NCBI GenBank assembly: GCA_037957365.1
Contig: JARHVA010001190.1
Location: forward strand, 3,695,236 to 3,759,235
Direction of reading: 5' to 3'
Length of the DNA stretch: 64,000 bases
Source of the DNA: Torreya grandis
Lineage: Eukaryota; Streptophyta; Pinopsida; Cupressales; Taxaceae
In this document: piece after piece, positions 14,701-28,600 of the stretch
Numbering within the stretch: the stretch's first letter is position 1
Layout: each line of letters starts with the position of its first letter
Position numbers and translations under genes: made by a program
The notes under the pieces: model-generated
What the model saw: the letters and a program-made list of their open reading frames with translations, nothing else
Told to the model about the DNA's origin: nothing
Database searches by the model: none

Positions 14701-17700
14701 AAAGTGGGGGAAGAATTTTTAAAAAAGCATTTGTTTTGGATTGTCAATAACGGTCAGAGTGCTAACTTCTGCATTGATTTGTGGGATGGGCATCTACCAA
14801 TCACCCAATATCCATAGTTAAAGACAACCATGGATGTGTTGCATGAAATGGGATGGTAATCACTGTAAGACCACTAATCATCCTTGGGGGATTGGAAAGC
14901 ATTGGATTCCTACTCTAGAATGGCCAATTCAAATGGGGGAAGGGCAGCAATCACAAATTAATAATATTCTTTTGGCCTGTCCACTTTAATTTCTTCATTA
15001 CCTGACTCCCTAGCTTGAGAAAAAGTTCTACAGGTGCCTACTTGGTTTCTTCAAGGTATGCTTCTATAAGTAGGGGTACTTCTCATCCTCTTAAGAATAT
15101 CTTTAGCCACATATGGCAGCCTACTTTATGGCCCAAGGTGAGCTTTGTGTGGTTGGTTTCAAGGAGGAGAGTCTTAACTGGAGCTAGACTCATGAGACGT
15201 GGCTTTTATGGCCCCTTTCAATGTGCTTTATGCCTAGATGATGAGGAAACCATAATTCATTTGTTTTTCCAATGCCCAATGGCAGTCTATTTATGGCACT
15301 TTTATCCAAATTGTTTAACTTTCCTTGGGTTAGCATTGACTCATTTGAGCAAATGATCAGAGAATGGCATAGCCACCTGCCCAAGGGTCAAAACTTTATT
15401 CTGGCTTTATGGTTTGGCGTCACCCTTCTGCTTTGGAAATATGGAAAGAACGAAATAGCAGAATTTTCCAACAAAACAGCAAGGATATTACCTATGTCTG
15501 GGAGAAGATTAAAATTAATGTTGCAGAATCTATCAAGCATAAGATTTGTTTACTGCAAATTCTTACGTTGGAATGGGAGCATTTGTGCAAAAAGCTCTCA
15601 TTGCAACCTAGGACTTCAACAACGACTACCTATCAACTGAAGAAGAAAATTCAGAGGCATAGAATTTGACAACTCCAATTGGGTATGGTAAGTTGAATAC
15701 AGATGACACTTCAAAGGGAAACCCGAGTAGTATGGGAGGCATTGGTAGATCTTCTTATAGGTTTGTAGCCTTCTTTTTCACTGAAAAGTTGGGATATTTA
15801 ATCAATAACTCAATGGAAATCAAAGCAGTTTACAAAGGGATGCAAGAGGCTTTGAAAATTGAATGGCAAAAACTCCATATTGAATTTGATTCCAAACTAA
15901 TTGTTAGTTTGTTATCTGATCTTGAGGGGCGTCATAGCAAAAATTAACAAATAGCAAGAGAATTGGAAAAAAAATCATAGGTTGAAGGACAAGTTCCACG
16001 AGGTCCAATTCAACCATGTTCTTAGAGAAAGCAATAAAGTAGCAGATGGATTGGCCAACTGGGCTCTCAACAATCACAACCTTATCTGTTGTGGTCTACC
16101 TCCTCTGTGGTGGTCGACCAAACTGCAAGGGAATCTAAGAAAGCTCCTAGACTCTGATTTGAACTAATGAATGCTCTTATGTATCCTTTTATGTATACTA
16201 CCCAAACTTGGACTAATAACTTCCAAGCTTGGCATACTAGAATATGTACACTTTGATTTCTCTTTTATATAAATGGATTTAAAAAATAAAAAAATAAGGT
16301 CATCGGTACTTGACAATGACAAGTTTAACACACATTTACCATGCATGACTTGAGCGCATAAATCCACCATTCTCTCACACTTGCATGTTGTCTCATGAGT
16401 CAACCCTTTTATTATGTTATTATACGTACATAAATTTCACTGTTTGTTTCGAACCTACTAAATATCTTGCACAAACATCTCCCAACTCACAATTCAGTCT
16501 GCTTATACACAGGTTGGTTTCGCCAAATTTGATCAAAATCACCAGTCAATACTGACCTGATTTGATTGATACCAACCCACTCCCAACTACGATTATTTTC
16601 TAAAATAAACCTCTCCTTAGGGTCAGCCCATTTTCATAGCATGAGAAATTACACAAATCAAACTCAAATATAAACAAATCAAGGTCTTATTCAAAATGGA
16701 CTTCACACTTATTGGGAACACATCTATACACTATTGCACATAGAGCAAATCTACCCTATTCTTCTCAAATTGTGAATCTACCACTAGAATCCATCACAAG
16801 CCAAGTCTGAAACACTCTAAAACCAAGTCAAAGCAAGCATTGTCAAGTATTAAATCCCAATCATTAGTTGCATGCATATAGCGAAGGAGCACAATTGCAC
16901 AATCACACTAGGTGGGAGAAATGCGAGTGGCTTGGTTTCCCTCCTTGGAGTATTGGATATGGACATCAAGAAATCATCAAATGACAGTGATTGGGGTCAA
17001 CTTAGTTTATTACACTTTCTCTTATTTTTGTAGGTTTCTAGCCCTCACAAGCACACTTAGGATTTCAAGGCAAAGGAGTCTGATTTATGGAGTTACATGC
17101 ATCATCAGGGTTCAGGATTGTGAATACAAAGCAAGTAGAGATAAACATAGGTGATCTTACATTCATTGTGCCCTACTTCTGCACAGACCAATACCGACCA
17201 ATAGGTTAGTATCGATTGACAATATTGACTCGATCCAATGGAACGCAGACAAAAAATCAATTCCTAAACCAAACAAACCACAGGTCTATCCTGATTCCTG
17301 ATTTTCACTTCCAGAATAGTCACAATCATACAATCAACCAAAAAAGCTATGTATTCATACCTTTGTTGTGCTTACTATATTTGGCATATGCCACTTGTCA
17401 AATTAGAAGGGTCAATTTCAGTCTTTTAGATTCAAATGTATGTTTAAATGTCATAGCTTAATATCTAAATTACATTTCAAAGTTTTATCTTAATTAGATT
17501 AAGTTCATCACTTGAATCAAAATTAAGGTAAAACAGATAACTATTATGTGCTTTGTTAGGATGACTAAAAACTACTTTTGCAAGCATTTTGTGCTTGACT
17601 CTGAAACATCACTTTTAGAATAAAAATAGAAATAGCCCTGAATTCTGATTTTTGTAAATAACCTTGATAATTCAATCAGATAGCAAAACACTACATGCAA

Positions 17701-20700
17701 CACCAAATACTGATAATACCAAGTTTATTCTCAGTCTCAATCAATTGAAACTTAACAACTAAAGTACAATTTAGCTCCTAAATAGAGCTAAACACGATTA
17801 CTATTTAGTTCAGGCACAATAATAAAATCCTTAAATGATTCTTTATGAATTTTTAGTTCAAACCCTAACCTATATGTCCTACAGATAGATAAAAATTGAA
17901 TCTTGGGTTGAAAGCCTAGCTGGAACTATCTAGAATAGCACAGTAGGCTGGAAAAGCCCAGGTATTGGTACGATACGCTGGGAAAGGCCCTAAAACATGT
18001 ATGGCAGGCTTGCACACTTGATGCCAGCCCTTGGAAATGATGCAATTGTTGTCAAAACAAGGGGTAATGGTCTGAAACTCCACACTACCTTCTCTAATTT
18101 GGTAAATATTGTGTGATGTCAAGCTGGAGGTGATATTAGTGCCCCCAAACCCCTGTCAGATACATTGTTGCAAGGAAGTATAGCTATCAACCCTCACACA
18201 AGGCGTACGGTGCTAGAGAGTTTGTTAGAGTGTATAGCCAACAAGGAGAATTGTCCCAAGTGGGACATTTGGGGCTTGAATGCTGAAATTTGATACCTCT
18301 AAGTGGGATGCAACTATAACCGGCTCCCAAATATATTGAAAGTATGATATTCTACTCAAACCCTTGCATGCAAAACCTTGTGATCAGTCTATGGCCTCCG
18401 ACCAGCATGGAACCTGTTAATAACCTGTTGATTAGCTCAATTGTAATCCCTGTGTAGAATTACCTTTGCAAATTTGAGGGTTTTCATCCCCAAGTCCGTT
18501 CACCAGGAGGGGTTTCATTCTCTGTGGAAAATATTGAAGTTGCTCATGCTCTCCAATGAAATATGAAAGTTGAATGATAATAATGCTTGAATGAATGTCC
18601 TTTTCCTTCTTTCCACCTTATAATTACCTTTTCACTTAAAAACCCTAAAAGCAATTTAAAATTACTTTAATTTTTAATTTCCACTTTTGCTCCAAAAGTA
18701 ATTAATAATTACTTTTATTCTTCTATTTTCCACTTGGGCTTATAATTAATACACACTTTTGGCCCCATTCAATTAATAATAATGACTTAAGTGTCCATTT
18801 TTAAGTTATAATTATAAAGTGATGTTGAGGGAACGACTTAGACATTATTATTAAGTTATTGTTTTCTTATTTGAGAAGGGGACATGACAGTTCACCTTTT
18901 CCAAAGATTGTTTGCCCTCAAGCAATACCTGAACTGTCCTGCAAATACCAGGATCCCAAACCAAACTTGTTGTTTCTACTATTCCTCCTCGTGATGTAGA
19001 TGGCTTCTGTTGCATTGCTCTAATATCATGAAGAATTGGAAGCTCGGTATGCCATGACACTTCTTCAACAATCCCCACGAGTGAACCCATGATAGCTGAA
19101 TCATAAATTGATTGTGATCTAGGGAGAGTACTACCAAATGTTACACCTTCAATTTGGTTCGTTGTGATTGTCGTAGGGGATCCATTGGCCATACCACGAA
19201 GCACAACCTCTTTCCCATCAGTTTTATATTTCAGCTCCATGGTTTGGTAATTCAGTGTGAATTCCCCAAGGGAATGTAACTAGGCACCCCTAAAACCATT
19301 TCTGTCTTTCCTATGCCAACCACATAAAAGTCATCACATACCCTGTGATTGCCAAGTGTAATTTCCAACTACTGAATCCTTTTGGTGCAAGGAATAGTAG
19401 AACCATCAGCTACAATCACATTAAAACCCTAGAAAACTTCTGATTTCAACCCTTGTGGGCTACCAAACCCTCATCAATGAAATTGTGGGTTGCCTCACTA
19501 TCAATCAAAATTGTGAGTTTATGTCCCTGTATAATTCCATGAATTCGGAAAGGGTAATACTTGGGTGCCCCCGAAAGGGCGGCACAAGGGCCTTTCGAAA
19601 TTAATGTGGCAAGAGTGCCTCCTCTAGTCTTCTCTTCCACTAGCTCTTCCATTCCCACTTTGGCTTCTTTTTCTTCTGCCTCATTGTCTAATACTACCTC
19701 TATGTAATGCACATGTCCTTTTGGAAGACATCTATGGCCCAGTTCCCATGGATCTCTACAAGTGAAGCATAATTTTTTCCTCCTGAGTTCAATCCTTGTT
19801 TCTATCTCTTTAATTGCTCTTGGCAACACTTTTTTTTGAGGAACCCCTTGCTGAAATGGCTTGCTTTGCTGCTCAACAATTGATGTCCCTTGCTGTCCAT
19901 AAAATATTGATTTTAGCTGCCCACCAGTTGTCATTTGTTGTCCTCTAGGAAGAATTTTTTCCTTTGGGGCTGATGTTTCCAAATTTAGAACTCTCTTATT
20001 TGAGTTGAGCTAAGTCTCTTAAGCGACTTCTGGATCCTTTATGTCAAACCTTTCGGTTAGCTTTTGACTAAATTCATCAATAGTGGTAATGGAACCATGC
20101 CCTTGGGTGACCATGCCATGGTACCACCACTGATGGGACACTCCCTCCAAGTGGGTGTGTAGCAAACTTAATTGCCTCATCCTCAAACATGGGATTCAAC
20201 GAGAAATATGTATCTAACTTTTGTAACCATAATCTCGCTATAGATTTACTTGACTCATCAAATGTAGGAAGAGTAATGTTGCCCAACCTCTATTGTATGT
20301 CTCTTCGTGGCTGATCCGATTGGTTTCTTCTACCTCTCCTAACGCTGTTCTTTTTTTCTATTTCACAAAATTCCATGAAAGAGAGAGCTTGTTGCACTTC
20401 ATCGCTGAGCTCCTCATATTCTGCCAGATATACTAAATATTCATTACCTACATGCTACTGTAAAGGATCTATTTCTTCAAGTGGTTCTTTCTTCTATAGA
20501 AATTTGGCACTAAAGATTTTTGGAGGTGGGGCTATTGAAACCCTAACATTATTTGAAATGCTTGTTTTTTCTAATTTTTCCTTTCCTTTACTGATGTAGA
20601 TTTGTTATATGGCTTGTGGTATACCTGCCATGGATTCTTTTACGGTCATCCAGATTGTTCTTTCCATGTCCTTTTGTCCACGACCGATTATTTCATCTTA

Positions 20701-22586
20701 TCTATAGGGGCTGCTCTCTCCTCTCTCTCTTACCCATTTTATTACTTATGTCCTTCTCAGCGATTTGACCCTTCCTCTTATGATAATACTTCAGCGCTTT
20801 CTGTTCCTCTTGCATGTGTGATCAAGATTCAATTTTTCCCACCTAGGTTGGCAGAATCAGTGCTTCGATACCACTAAAATAACCCTTTTAGAATAAAAAT
20901 AGAAATAGCCCTGAATTTTGATTTTTGTAAATAAGCCTGATAATTCAATCAGATAGCAAAACATTAAATGCAACACCACATACGGATAATCCCAAGTTTA
21001 TTCTTAGTTTCAATCAATTGAAACTTAACTGCTGAAGTACAATTTAGCTACTAAATAGAGATAAACACGATTACTATTCAGTTCGAGCACAATAAAAAAA
21101 CCCTTCAATGATTCTTTATGAATTTTCAGTTCAAACCCTAACCTATATGTCCTAAGGGTAGATAAAAATTGAATCTTGGGTTGAAACCCTAGCTTGAACT
21201 ATCCAGAATAGCATAGCAGGCTAGAAAAGCCCAGGTACTGGTACAACAGGATGGGAAAGGCCCTGAAACTTGTATGGCAGGCTTGCACATTTGATGCCAG
21301 CCCTTGGAAATGACACAATTGCTGTCAAAACAGCTGGTAATGGTCTCAAACTCCACATTGCCCTCCCTACTTTGGTAAATATTGTGTGATGTCAAGCTAG
21401 AGGTGTTGTTAGTGCTCCCAAACCCCTGTCAGATATGTTGTTGCAAGGAAGTACAGCTGTCAACCCTCACACAAGGTGTACAGTGCTGGAAAGTTTGTTG
21501 GAGTGTATACCTAGCAAGGAGAATGGTTCCAAGTGGGACGCTTGGGGCTTGAAAGCTGAAATTTGATACCTCTAAGTGGGATGCTGCTATAAGAGGCTCC
21601 CAACTATGCTGAAACTCTGATATTCCACTCAAACCCTTGCATGCAAAAACCTGTGATTGGTCTATGGCCTCCAGCCAACATGGAACCTATAAATAACTTG
21701 CTGATTAGCTCAATTGTAATCCCTGTGTGGAATTACCTCTGCGGATTTGAGGGTTTTTGTCCCCAAGTCCATTCACCAAGAGGGTTTTCATGCTTTGTGG
21801 AAAATATTGAAGTTGTTCATGCTCTCCAATGAAATCTAAAAGTTGAATGATAATAATAATTGAATGAATGTCCTTTTCCTTCTTTCCACCTTCTTATAAT
21901 TACCTTTTCACTTAAAAACCCTAAAAACAATTTAAAATTACTATTAATTCTAATTTCCACTTTTGCTCCAAAAGAAATTAATAATTACTTTTATTTTTTT
22001 ATTTTCCACTTGGGCTTATAATTAATACATATTTTTGGCCCCATTCAATTAATAATAATGACTTAAGTGTCCCCTTTTAAGGTATAATTATAAAGTGATG
22101 TCGGGGGAATGACTTAGACATTATTATTAAGTTATTCTTTTCTTATTTAAGAAGGGGACATGACAGACTCATATAGGAGTATGACGGTTGATGGGCAAGA
22201 ATTAGGTTGTCAAGATGTATTACTCTATGTTCTTGTAGCATTCTTATCCATTGGGTAAAGATAATTTAAACTTTAAAGTATTCGTAATTATTATTCACAA
22301 ATTCTAGATACTTGGATTCATGCCAATGACTGGAAATTATTCATTGCTTCAGACTCTTGGAATAAGCTAAACTACAGGTTCACGTATTAAATCATGAAAT
22401 CCTCAACTTGTGTACTTGTGTATTTGCTTGAGGAAGAAAGAATGTTGGTCAATGCTTTCAATTTACTCATATAGAACTGAAGTATATTGTTATTACTAGT
22501 ATACAAATTGGACTTGATATGCTACAGCTACAATATTTAATTCAGAGATCCAAGTTGCATTGAAGGTTCTAGATGCATTTCATTTA

Positions 22587-22631
<45 letters not shown>

Positions 22632-25600
22632 TTTGATGATATTATCTGGTCAAGTTGTAGTCATTGTAAGTGATTATTGTTTACACATGTTTTATGTAAA
22701 ATGAAGGGCTCAATTACTTAAGTTGAACTTGGTTCTGTGTTGGAATTCATTTGATGATTGAACAAATTATTTGTGAATTTGATTATAGAATTATATTTTG
22801 TTAATCTGGGTCACTTGATATGGCAGCTAAATGGTATATACTGAGCTTGATTTTATTTCATGATTATATACACTCTCTGGGTTGAAACAGTTGGAACATG
22901 GGTTACGAATTCAATTAGTATTCATTGCAAGCCTTGAGTTGAACATGGAACAATATCATGAATTCCTTACATAACTAGATCTGTATTGAATGACGATAAA
23001 TGCTGAGCATAACATGGAAAGAAATTTTGTGTTGCTTAACAAGAAGTTTTAATTGATCATTGTATTACATGGGCGTAATGTGTTGTTTTTTTGAACTAAG
23101 GGTTTCTTGAATATTAAAAGGTTTTGTGTTTGGTTGAACTTGATAAAAATAAGGATTAATAAGTCTCCAAGGACTGATGTCTAAATTTTATCTTGTTGAA
23201 GCTATACATATTTAGCCCGTCATGAATTTATTGAGTCTGATGGTGAATAGACAACTTGTGATATTATGAACTAAACATTCAAAAAGGTGTGCTTACTTAT
23301 AGTTAATCATAAGTGAATTATTGTGGATAAGATAAGTTGTTGGAAAGAATAAGAAGTTAAGCAACAGTACTTGTAATAAAGTTACTTGGCAAATATTGGC
23401 CTTAAAGAGTGAAGTTGACCCTGTTAAGGTTAAGGACATGGTAATTAAAAGTTTTAACTACTCAATAATATGGTCTCTTACATCAGTACATGCAGGAATA
23501 AATCAATAAGACCCCAACTATTAAACGTTTGTCCCTAAACTTGAAGGTACTGTAATCTGTTAAAATAATGCAGTTATATGATGCATCAGCACGAAGCATG
23601 AACTTCATAGATGTAATTATATGCATACCAATGAATCTAAGTATCTATTCTAGTTATTTAACACCTGGTTCAGGGGAAAGCACCACATGGTGTCCCTCTG
23701 TTAGTAAATGACTTATCGAAGTTGACAAATTGTATTTGGCCATTGTTTAGTTTGTGTAGGGAATTAAAAATAGGAAACAGTTAAGACCTTATTCTAAGAG
23801 ATCGAGAAGATATTCTATTCACAAGTATGCTGACTTATTGACTTGAAAAAAAAAAATGGGTGTTTTTGAGAGGAGGTTTTAGAAAATGGAGGTATTATAT
23901 AGAGTTTTTATTCTAATATCCTAAACAAACCAAAATAACCAGAGAGGAAGGAACAATATGTTGGCAAGGAAGTAAGAAAATAAAACCATGACCACAAAAT
24001 AAAATTTTCCCAATATACTGTCAATGAAGCAGGTGTCCTTACAACATTCGTATTCTGGTCAATACACCTTTGCACCTTTAAAAAGTTGAAAAAAGGTCAA
24101 CAATCCAGTCAACGGCCTTGGTAAATGCTAGCAAGCTGTTTTATTACACAGTCAACTCATTGATGTCAGCAGTACAGAAATCCTCTTTTCTGGCCTTGGA
24201 ATGTTCACAGGCCTGTATAGAGAGAATATAAGCATATAACTTCATTGATCCATTAATGAGGCAAATCAATTATGTTTATTTTAAATTTATTGAGCGAAGA
24301 TATGGCTGACATGGCACAACCAATTGGCCTAGTCAGCCATCCACCCCTAATAATTTATTAAATGCTGCTTTGAGTGCCAAAATGACCACGAAAAGGGAAA
24401 ATAGATTATTTATACTTTAAAATTTTAAAAATAAAAATAGAATGATAACATAAGAAGTAATGTCCCTTTTAGGACATATTTACACAATTCTGGAATTATA
24501 CAGAAACCCTTAAAACTGAAAGTACAAACTCAGATTTTTATTGTGAAACCCTAGCAGCAAATATAGAATTATGAAAATATATATATTCAAGCATGTAAAT
24601 TAACTTTCAGAACTCGTAGAAACCCTCTGAAAATTATGGAAATTCAATTATCAATTTTGGATGAAACCTTTAAACATCAATTCTGATTTTTACTCAATTG
24701 CAAGTCAAAAAATTAGAATTACATACAACTAAATATATGAGTGAAAAACAACAATATTCCACTCATCAAATAGTACCAAAATCAAAGTATGACCTCTAGG
24801 GAAGTCACTCCACTGTAAAGAACTCCCTTGAATTGCATGACACCTCCAAGCGCTGCCATGTGCCCACCTTAATTGCCTTCCCCAAACTGTTGCGCTGCCC
24901 TTCAATTGTGCCCTAGCTGCCAACAAGATGATACTCTACCCAACTATGACCTCTGAATGAAGTCACCAAGATGAATTTGAAGGTTTTCGTTCCCAAATCT
25001 GGAAGCTAATGAGGGTTTTCATCCTCAATTGTTGAACGTGCAAGCAAGCATGCTTAGCTTCAAAAGTATTAATTGTTAGATGATAGATAGACGTCAAAAA
25101 TAGACCTCACCAACTTCTTTTATACCTTTTCCCACTCAAACTCCAGACTTACTTTATTTTAATAATAAAACATAAGTTGTTGACATTACTTTTTGGCTAC
25201 TTAGTCATATTATTAAGTTTACTTTAAAGCATTTAAGAATACTTTTTATTTTAATAATAATATTATTAAGTTGCCCAAAAGATTAGAAATGATTGGGCCC
25301 AACTTAAATAATATTATTAATTATTTTTATTTGGAAAAGGGGGCATTACAGTTCGCCATTTGCAAAATTGCTTACCCTCAAGCAATTACAACCTCATATG
25401 TTCAAGTATCACTATGCCAAAGTGATAAGTCATGTTATAGTGCCCATAGAGCCTGGATCCTATACCTGTCAGGGGGATATCTCCTGCCAAAAAACAAAGT
25501 GTGATCTTATCTCTGATATCCCAAATGGATAATGAATGCAATTCATCCACAAGATGTTCCTCCAAAATTTGTTGATGTTTGAAGGCACCCACAAATTCCC

Positions 25601-28600
25601 ACAAGACCGAAAGCTGCCATATGCTCTCCCCATTGTGTTGTTGTTCCATAGCTGTCAAGTGGTACAACCTCTGCCAACAATTAATCATTGGGTCTACTCC
25701 ATCCATTACCCACATCTATATGCTCCCCCTCGATGAAGTCTTCTATCCACGGTATTAGAGCATCTTCCATACATTCCCTTAAGGCCAAAGGCTGCCCCAA
25801 GGGCTCACCACTGTGTCTCTGTTGTATCCATCTGCTCTTCTCAAATGATGAAGGATTCGAAACACTTGCTTCATGACTATAGCCTTGAGCTCCAATGGGT
25901 CCCATAATGTTAGTGTGGGTTGATCCCTCCAATTCATGGCACAACACAGCTTGCATGTAAGCTGGAAACAAGGCATAGCAGCCACAAGTTACTTGGAATC
26001 CCATCCAAATCAGCACTAGGATGGCTGCGATGATTGTCTTCCATAATAGGACCCCTCCACTAACATTACTATGCAAGGAAGTCCTCTCAAATGGCACAAA
26101 TGTACCATTGTTCATGGCTGAAAATATTAAGACCAATATGGAAATGATGTAACAGCTATGAATATGACAAACCCGTGCAAAATTCAGTAACGTGATCGAT
26201 GTAGAAGCAGTAGGTAGCCATACAAGGACTAAAAGCTTTCCATTAGTCGTCACCAACCGGTAAATACTCTTTCCTGTGACTAGAAACCCTTGCAAAATCA
26301 CTTGTGTGAGTGCCCATGTAGTGATGTGATGGCTGATAATACTGATGATATTAACATTAGTGCTGAAAATTAGGTCCATCGTTGTCATGGGTATGCTTCC
26401 ATTGTCATAGGATGATATCATCTCATCATCGTTTCCATATTTGTCACCATGTGCTTCTAATGCTTGGAGAAACATCTCCTACATTTCTGGACCAGCACAT
26501 AGAACACACACATTCGGGAAATCAAAAGCTTCCAACATCACTCCAACTGCTTCATCAAGCCTCATAGACATGTTGCCCAACTTTCTTCTAGTGCTTGCAT
26601 TTTCCTCATATCTTCCATTCATATGATGGACTTTTAAAGGCCCATTCATGCTGCCCCAAGCACGGTGGTAGCATTGCATTTTCTTCTTCAGAATCAGACT
26701 TGTAGTGGCTAGAAACCAATTTGCACTAGCTCTACATGCCTTAACATTAACAGTAGGCTGGAAATTCTTCCACCAAGTGACTGAAAACTCTTTTATGGTT
26801 GTCATAAAAGTGTAAAGGGGGCTGGAACTAATACTGGTAGTAGAGGAAAAAATGGTACAGCAAATGCCATACTGAAAATCCTTCATAAAATACATCAATG
26901 ACAGTAAACTAGAGGCTGGAAACAACCGCACTCTGACTGGAAATACTTCAACAACAGTGACAAACTGAAAATGACTCAACTTTATGCTTGGAACCATTGG
27001 TATAGCTGCCAACAAAATGTTGGGTAAGCTGGAAATGTGGATAACAACAGGTCTACAATCTAGAATGGTGAAGCCATTTTGTAGACTCTTATCCTCCTTG
27101 ACTTCTCCTTCACGCATCCAAGGGTGGCAAATATGTATGTAGCTTGATTCCAGCAAAACCATGCTATGTTGAGTCATAGGACCTTAAACAATAACAAAAT
27201 AACATCTATTGTGCTTACCATCTTCCCACATCCAGTATCTTGCTACCCCGGCAATGGTGACTTTCTCATAGCCTTGTCTTCAAGTGGAGGACTTGGTTCC
27301 AAGGAGTGATCATCCTTGTAGCTCAAATGATCACCCGAATCCCACTCTTTTATGCTCACAACATTTGGAACTTGTATGAAAGGATCTATGTGTCCCTTGC
27401 TACTCAACATGTTCATCTTATCACCATTTTTAACATGTTGCCCATGATGACAAGCTTCATGCAATGACATAGTAGGAAGCAATAAATCTAAAATCTAATC
27501 ATTCTTGTCATACCTTAGATTGTCACCAAAGTGTTCACCTTCCTTTGCCGAAATAGAATTTGTTGAGATTCCCTCAACACCTCTAATACCAACAAAGATC
27601 TGATGGTGGTCTGATATGAAAATTCCAACAAGCTAGAAACCAACATTAGTGACCCGTGAAGTCCTATTTCATGTGCATTCCTCCCAACAAAGTTTTTTGG
27701 GAACTCCATCCCATAACCTTCTCGATTTGCAACATTCCTTCCATATTCTAGGTTGTCATAAAGCTGATCCAAAGCCTTTTCTTTTTTAATGCCTTAGAGA
27801 GATTTTTATCAACTCTACTATATTGAAGACTCAGAAATTTGACATTAACCGCCAAATCCTTGAAAAACTGATTTTTATCCATGTTTTACCCTAACAATTG
27901 GAGAATCCTTTCCCCTAAATTTTCTGAAGGTGTTTTGCTTGAATGGCTATCAACTTAGCTTCCTTAGCTCTGCTCCACCATTCATTACACCTTTCTTGGG
28001 TCCTTATCACATCCTCCCCACTTGCCTGCAATGTAGCTAGCTTCATTTCAAGAGTACGATCCACTGCAATGTAGCTCGTTTCATTTTGTTGAAGCCTCTT
28101 GGTACACGGAATGGTGAAGCCATCAACTACCGTCACATTAAAGCCTTTATCCTTTTTGTACCTCAAAAAGTCACCCAAATTCCATACCATTATGCAAAAT
28201 GCATTTTGGGCCAAAGGCTCTATCTTTATTCTTTCACCTTGTTTAGAATGATGGCAGAACTGAATTAGAGTTGTGCTATCATTCCCATATTGTGAATTGA
28301 CATTATAAGAGTGCTTACCATGATGACAACAATTTTGAAATGGCATAGTATGAAACAACAAACTTGAAATAAAATTTTTCTTTTTATACTTTGGGCTAGA
28401 ATCCAATTGTTTCTCTCATTTTTATGATTTATAAGAGCTTTTGTGAGATTTGTCTTGACACAACCATCCTTGTACTTCATAATTTCAGAATTAGTGGCAT
28501 CAACTGAAACATTTTCCTTGCTTTGCATGCTCATCACTATAGTTACTCTTACTCTCATACGACAATGACTCAATTTTTGTAATGCTTGGAAGATTGATAG

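Larger units (their letters stand above)
8797..17535 (+). mobile_element. TE1: non-autonomous Ty3/gypsy-like LTR retrotransposon (gag remnant only)
   Basis: Two related blocks of about 1.26 kb, 8797-10062 and 14570-17535 (the second interrupted by a LINE), are the LTRs. They begin TGCAGATACTGAAATTTGG and TATAAATACTAAAATAAAG and end ...AGAACA and ...AAAACA. A polypurine tract (AGAATAAAAGGAGGG, 14551-14565) precedes the 3' LTR. The 4.5-kb interior has a decayed gag-like stretch but no RT, RNase H or integrase. That fits gag-only terminal-repeat elements, or a deletion derivative. No 5-bp target duplication is convincing (AATAC before, GATAA after). No clear tRNA primer site was found after 10062. 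Confidence 0.85.
14570..17535 (+). repeat. TE1 3' LTR, split by an L1 LINE
   Basis: The LTR starts at 14570 (TATAAATACT, with the canonical TG mutated), is broken at 14597-16293 by a LINE, and resumes through CGGTACTTGACAATGAC to AAAACA at 17535. Without the LINE it is about 1.26 kb, like the 5' LTR. Confidence 0.85.
17602..22165 (-). mobile_element. TE2: Ty3/gypsy LTR retrotransposon with pol deleted
   Basis: LTRs at 17602-18889 (3', for this minus-strand element) and 20875-22165 (5') are closely similar by eye over their whole length. A 5-bp target duplication, GACTC, flanks the element exactly. The minus-strand LTR begins TGTCATGTCCCCTTCT. A primer-binding site like the initiator-Met type (TGGTATCGAAGC) abuts the 5' LTR. 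The 2-kb interior keeps gag and protease pieces, then jumps to the extreme 3' end of the polyprotein. RT, RNase H and integrase are missing. Confidence 0.93.

Noticed and set aside
8792..17541. Target-site duplication for TE1
   Set aside because: AATAC on the left and GATAA on the right do not match; the duplication has decayed or the ends are slightly misplaced.
17916..21395. Similar short ORFs at 17916-18122 and 21189-21395
   Set aside because: They occupy the same place in the two LTRs of TE2 and are LTR sequence, not a duplicated gene.
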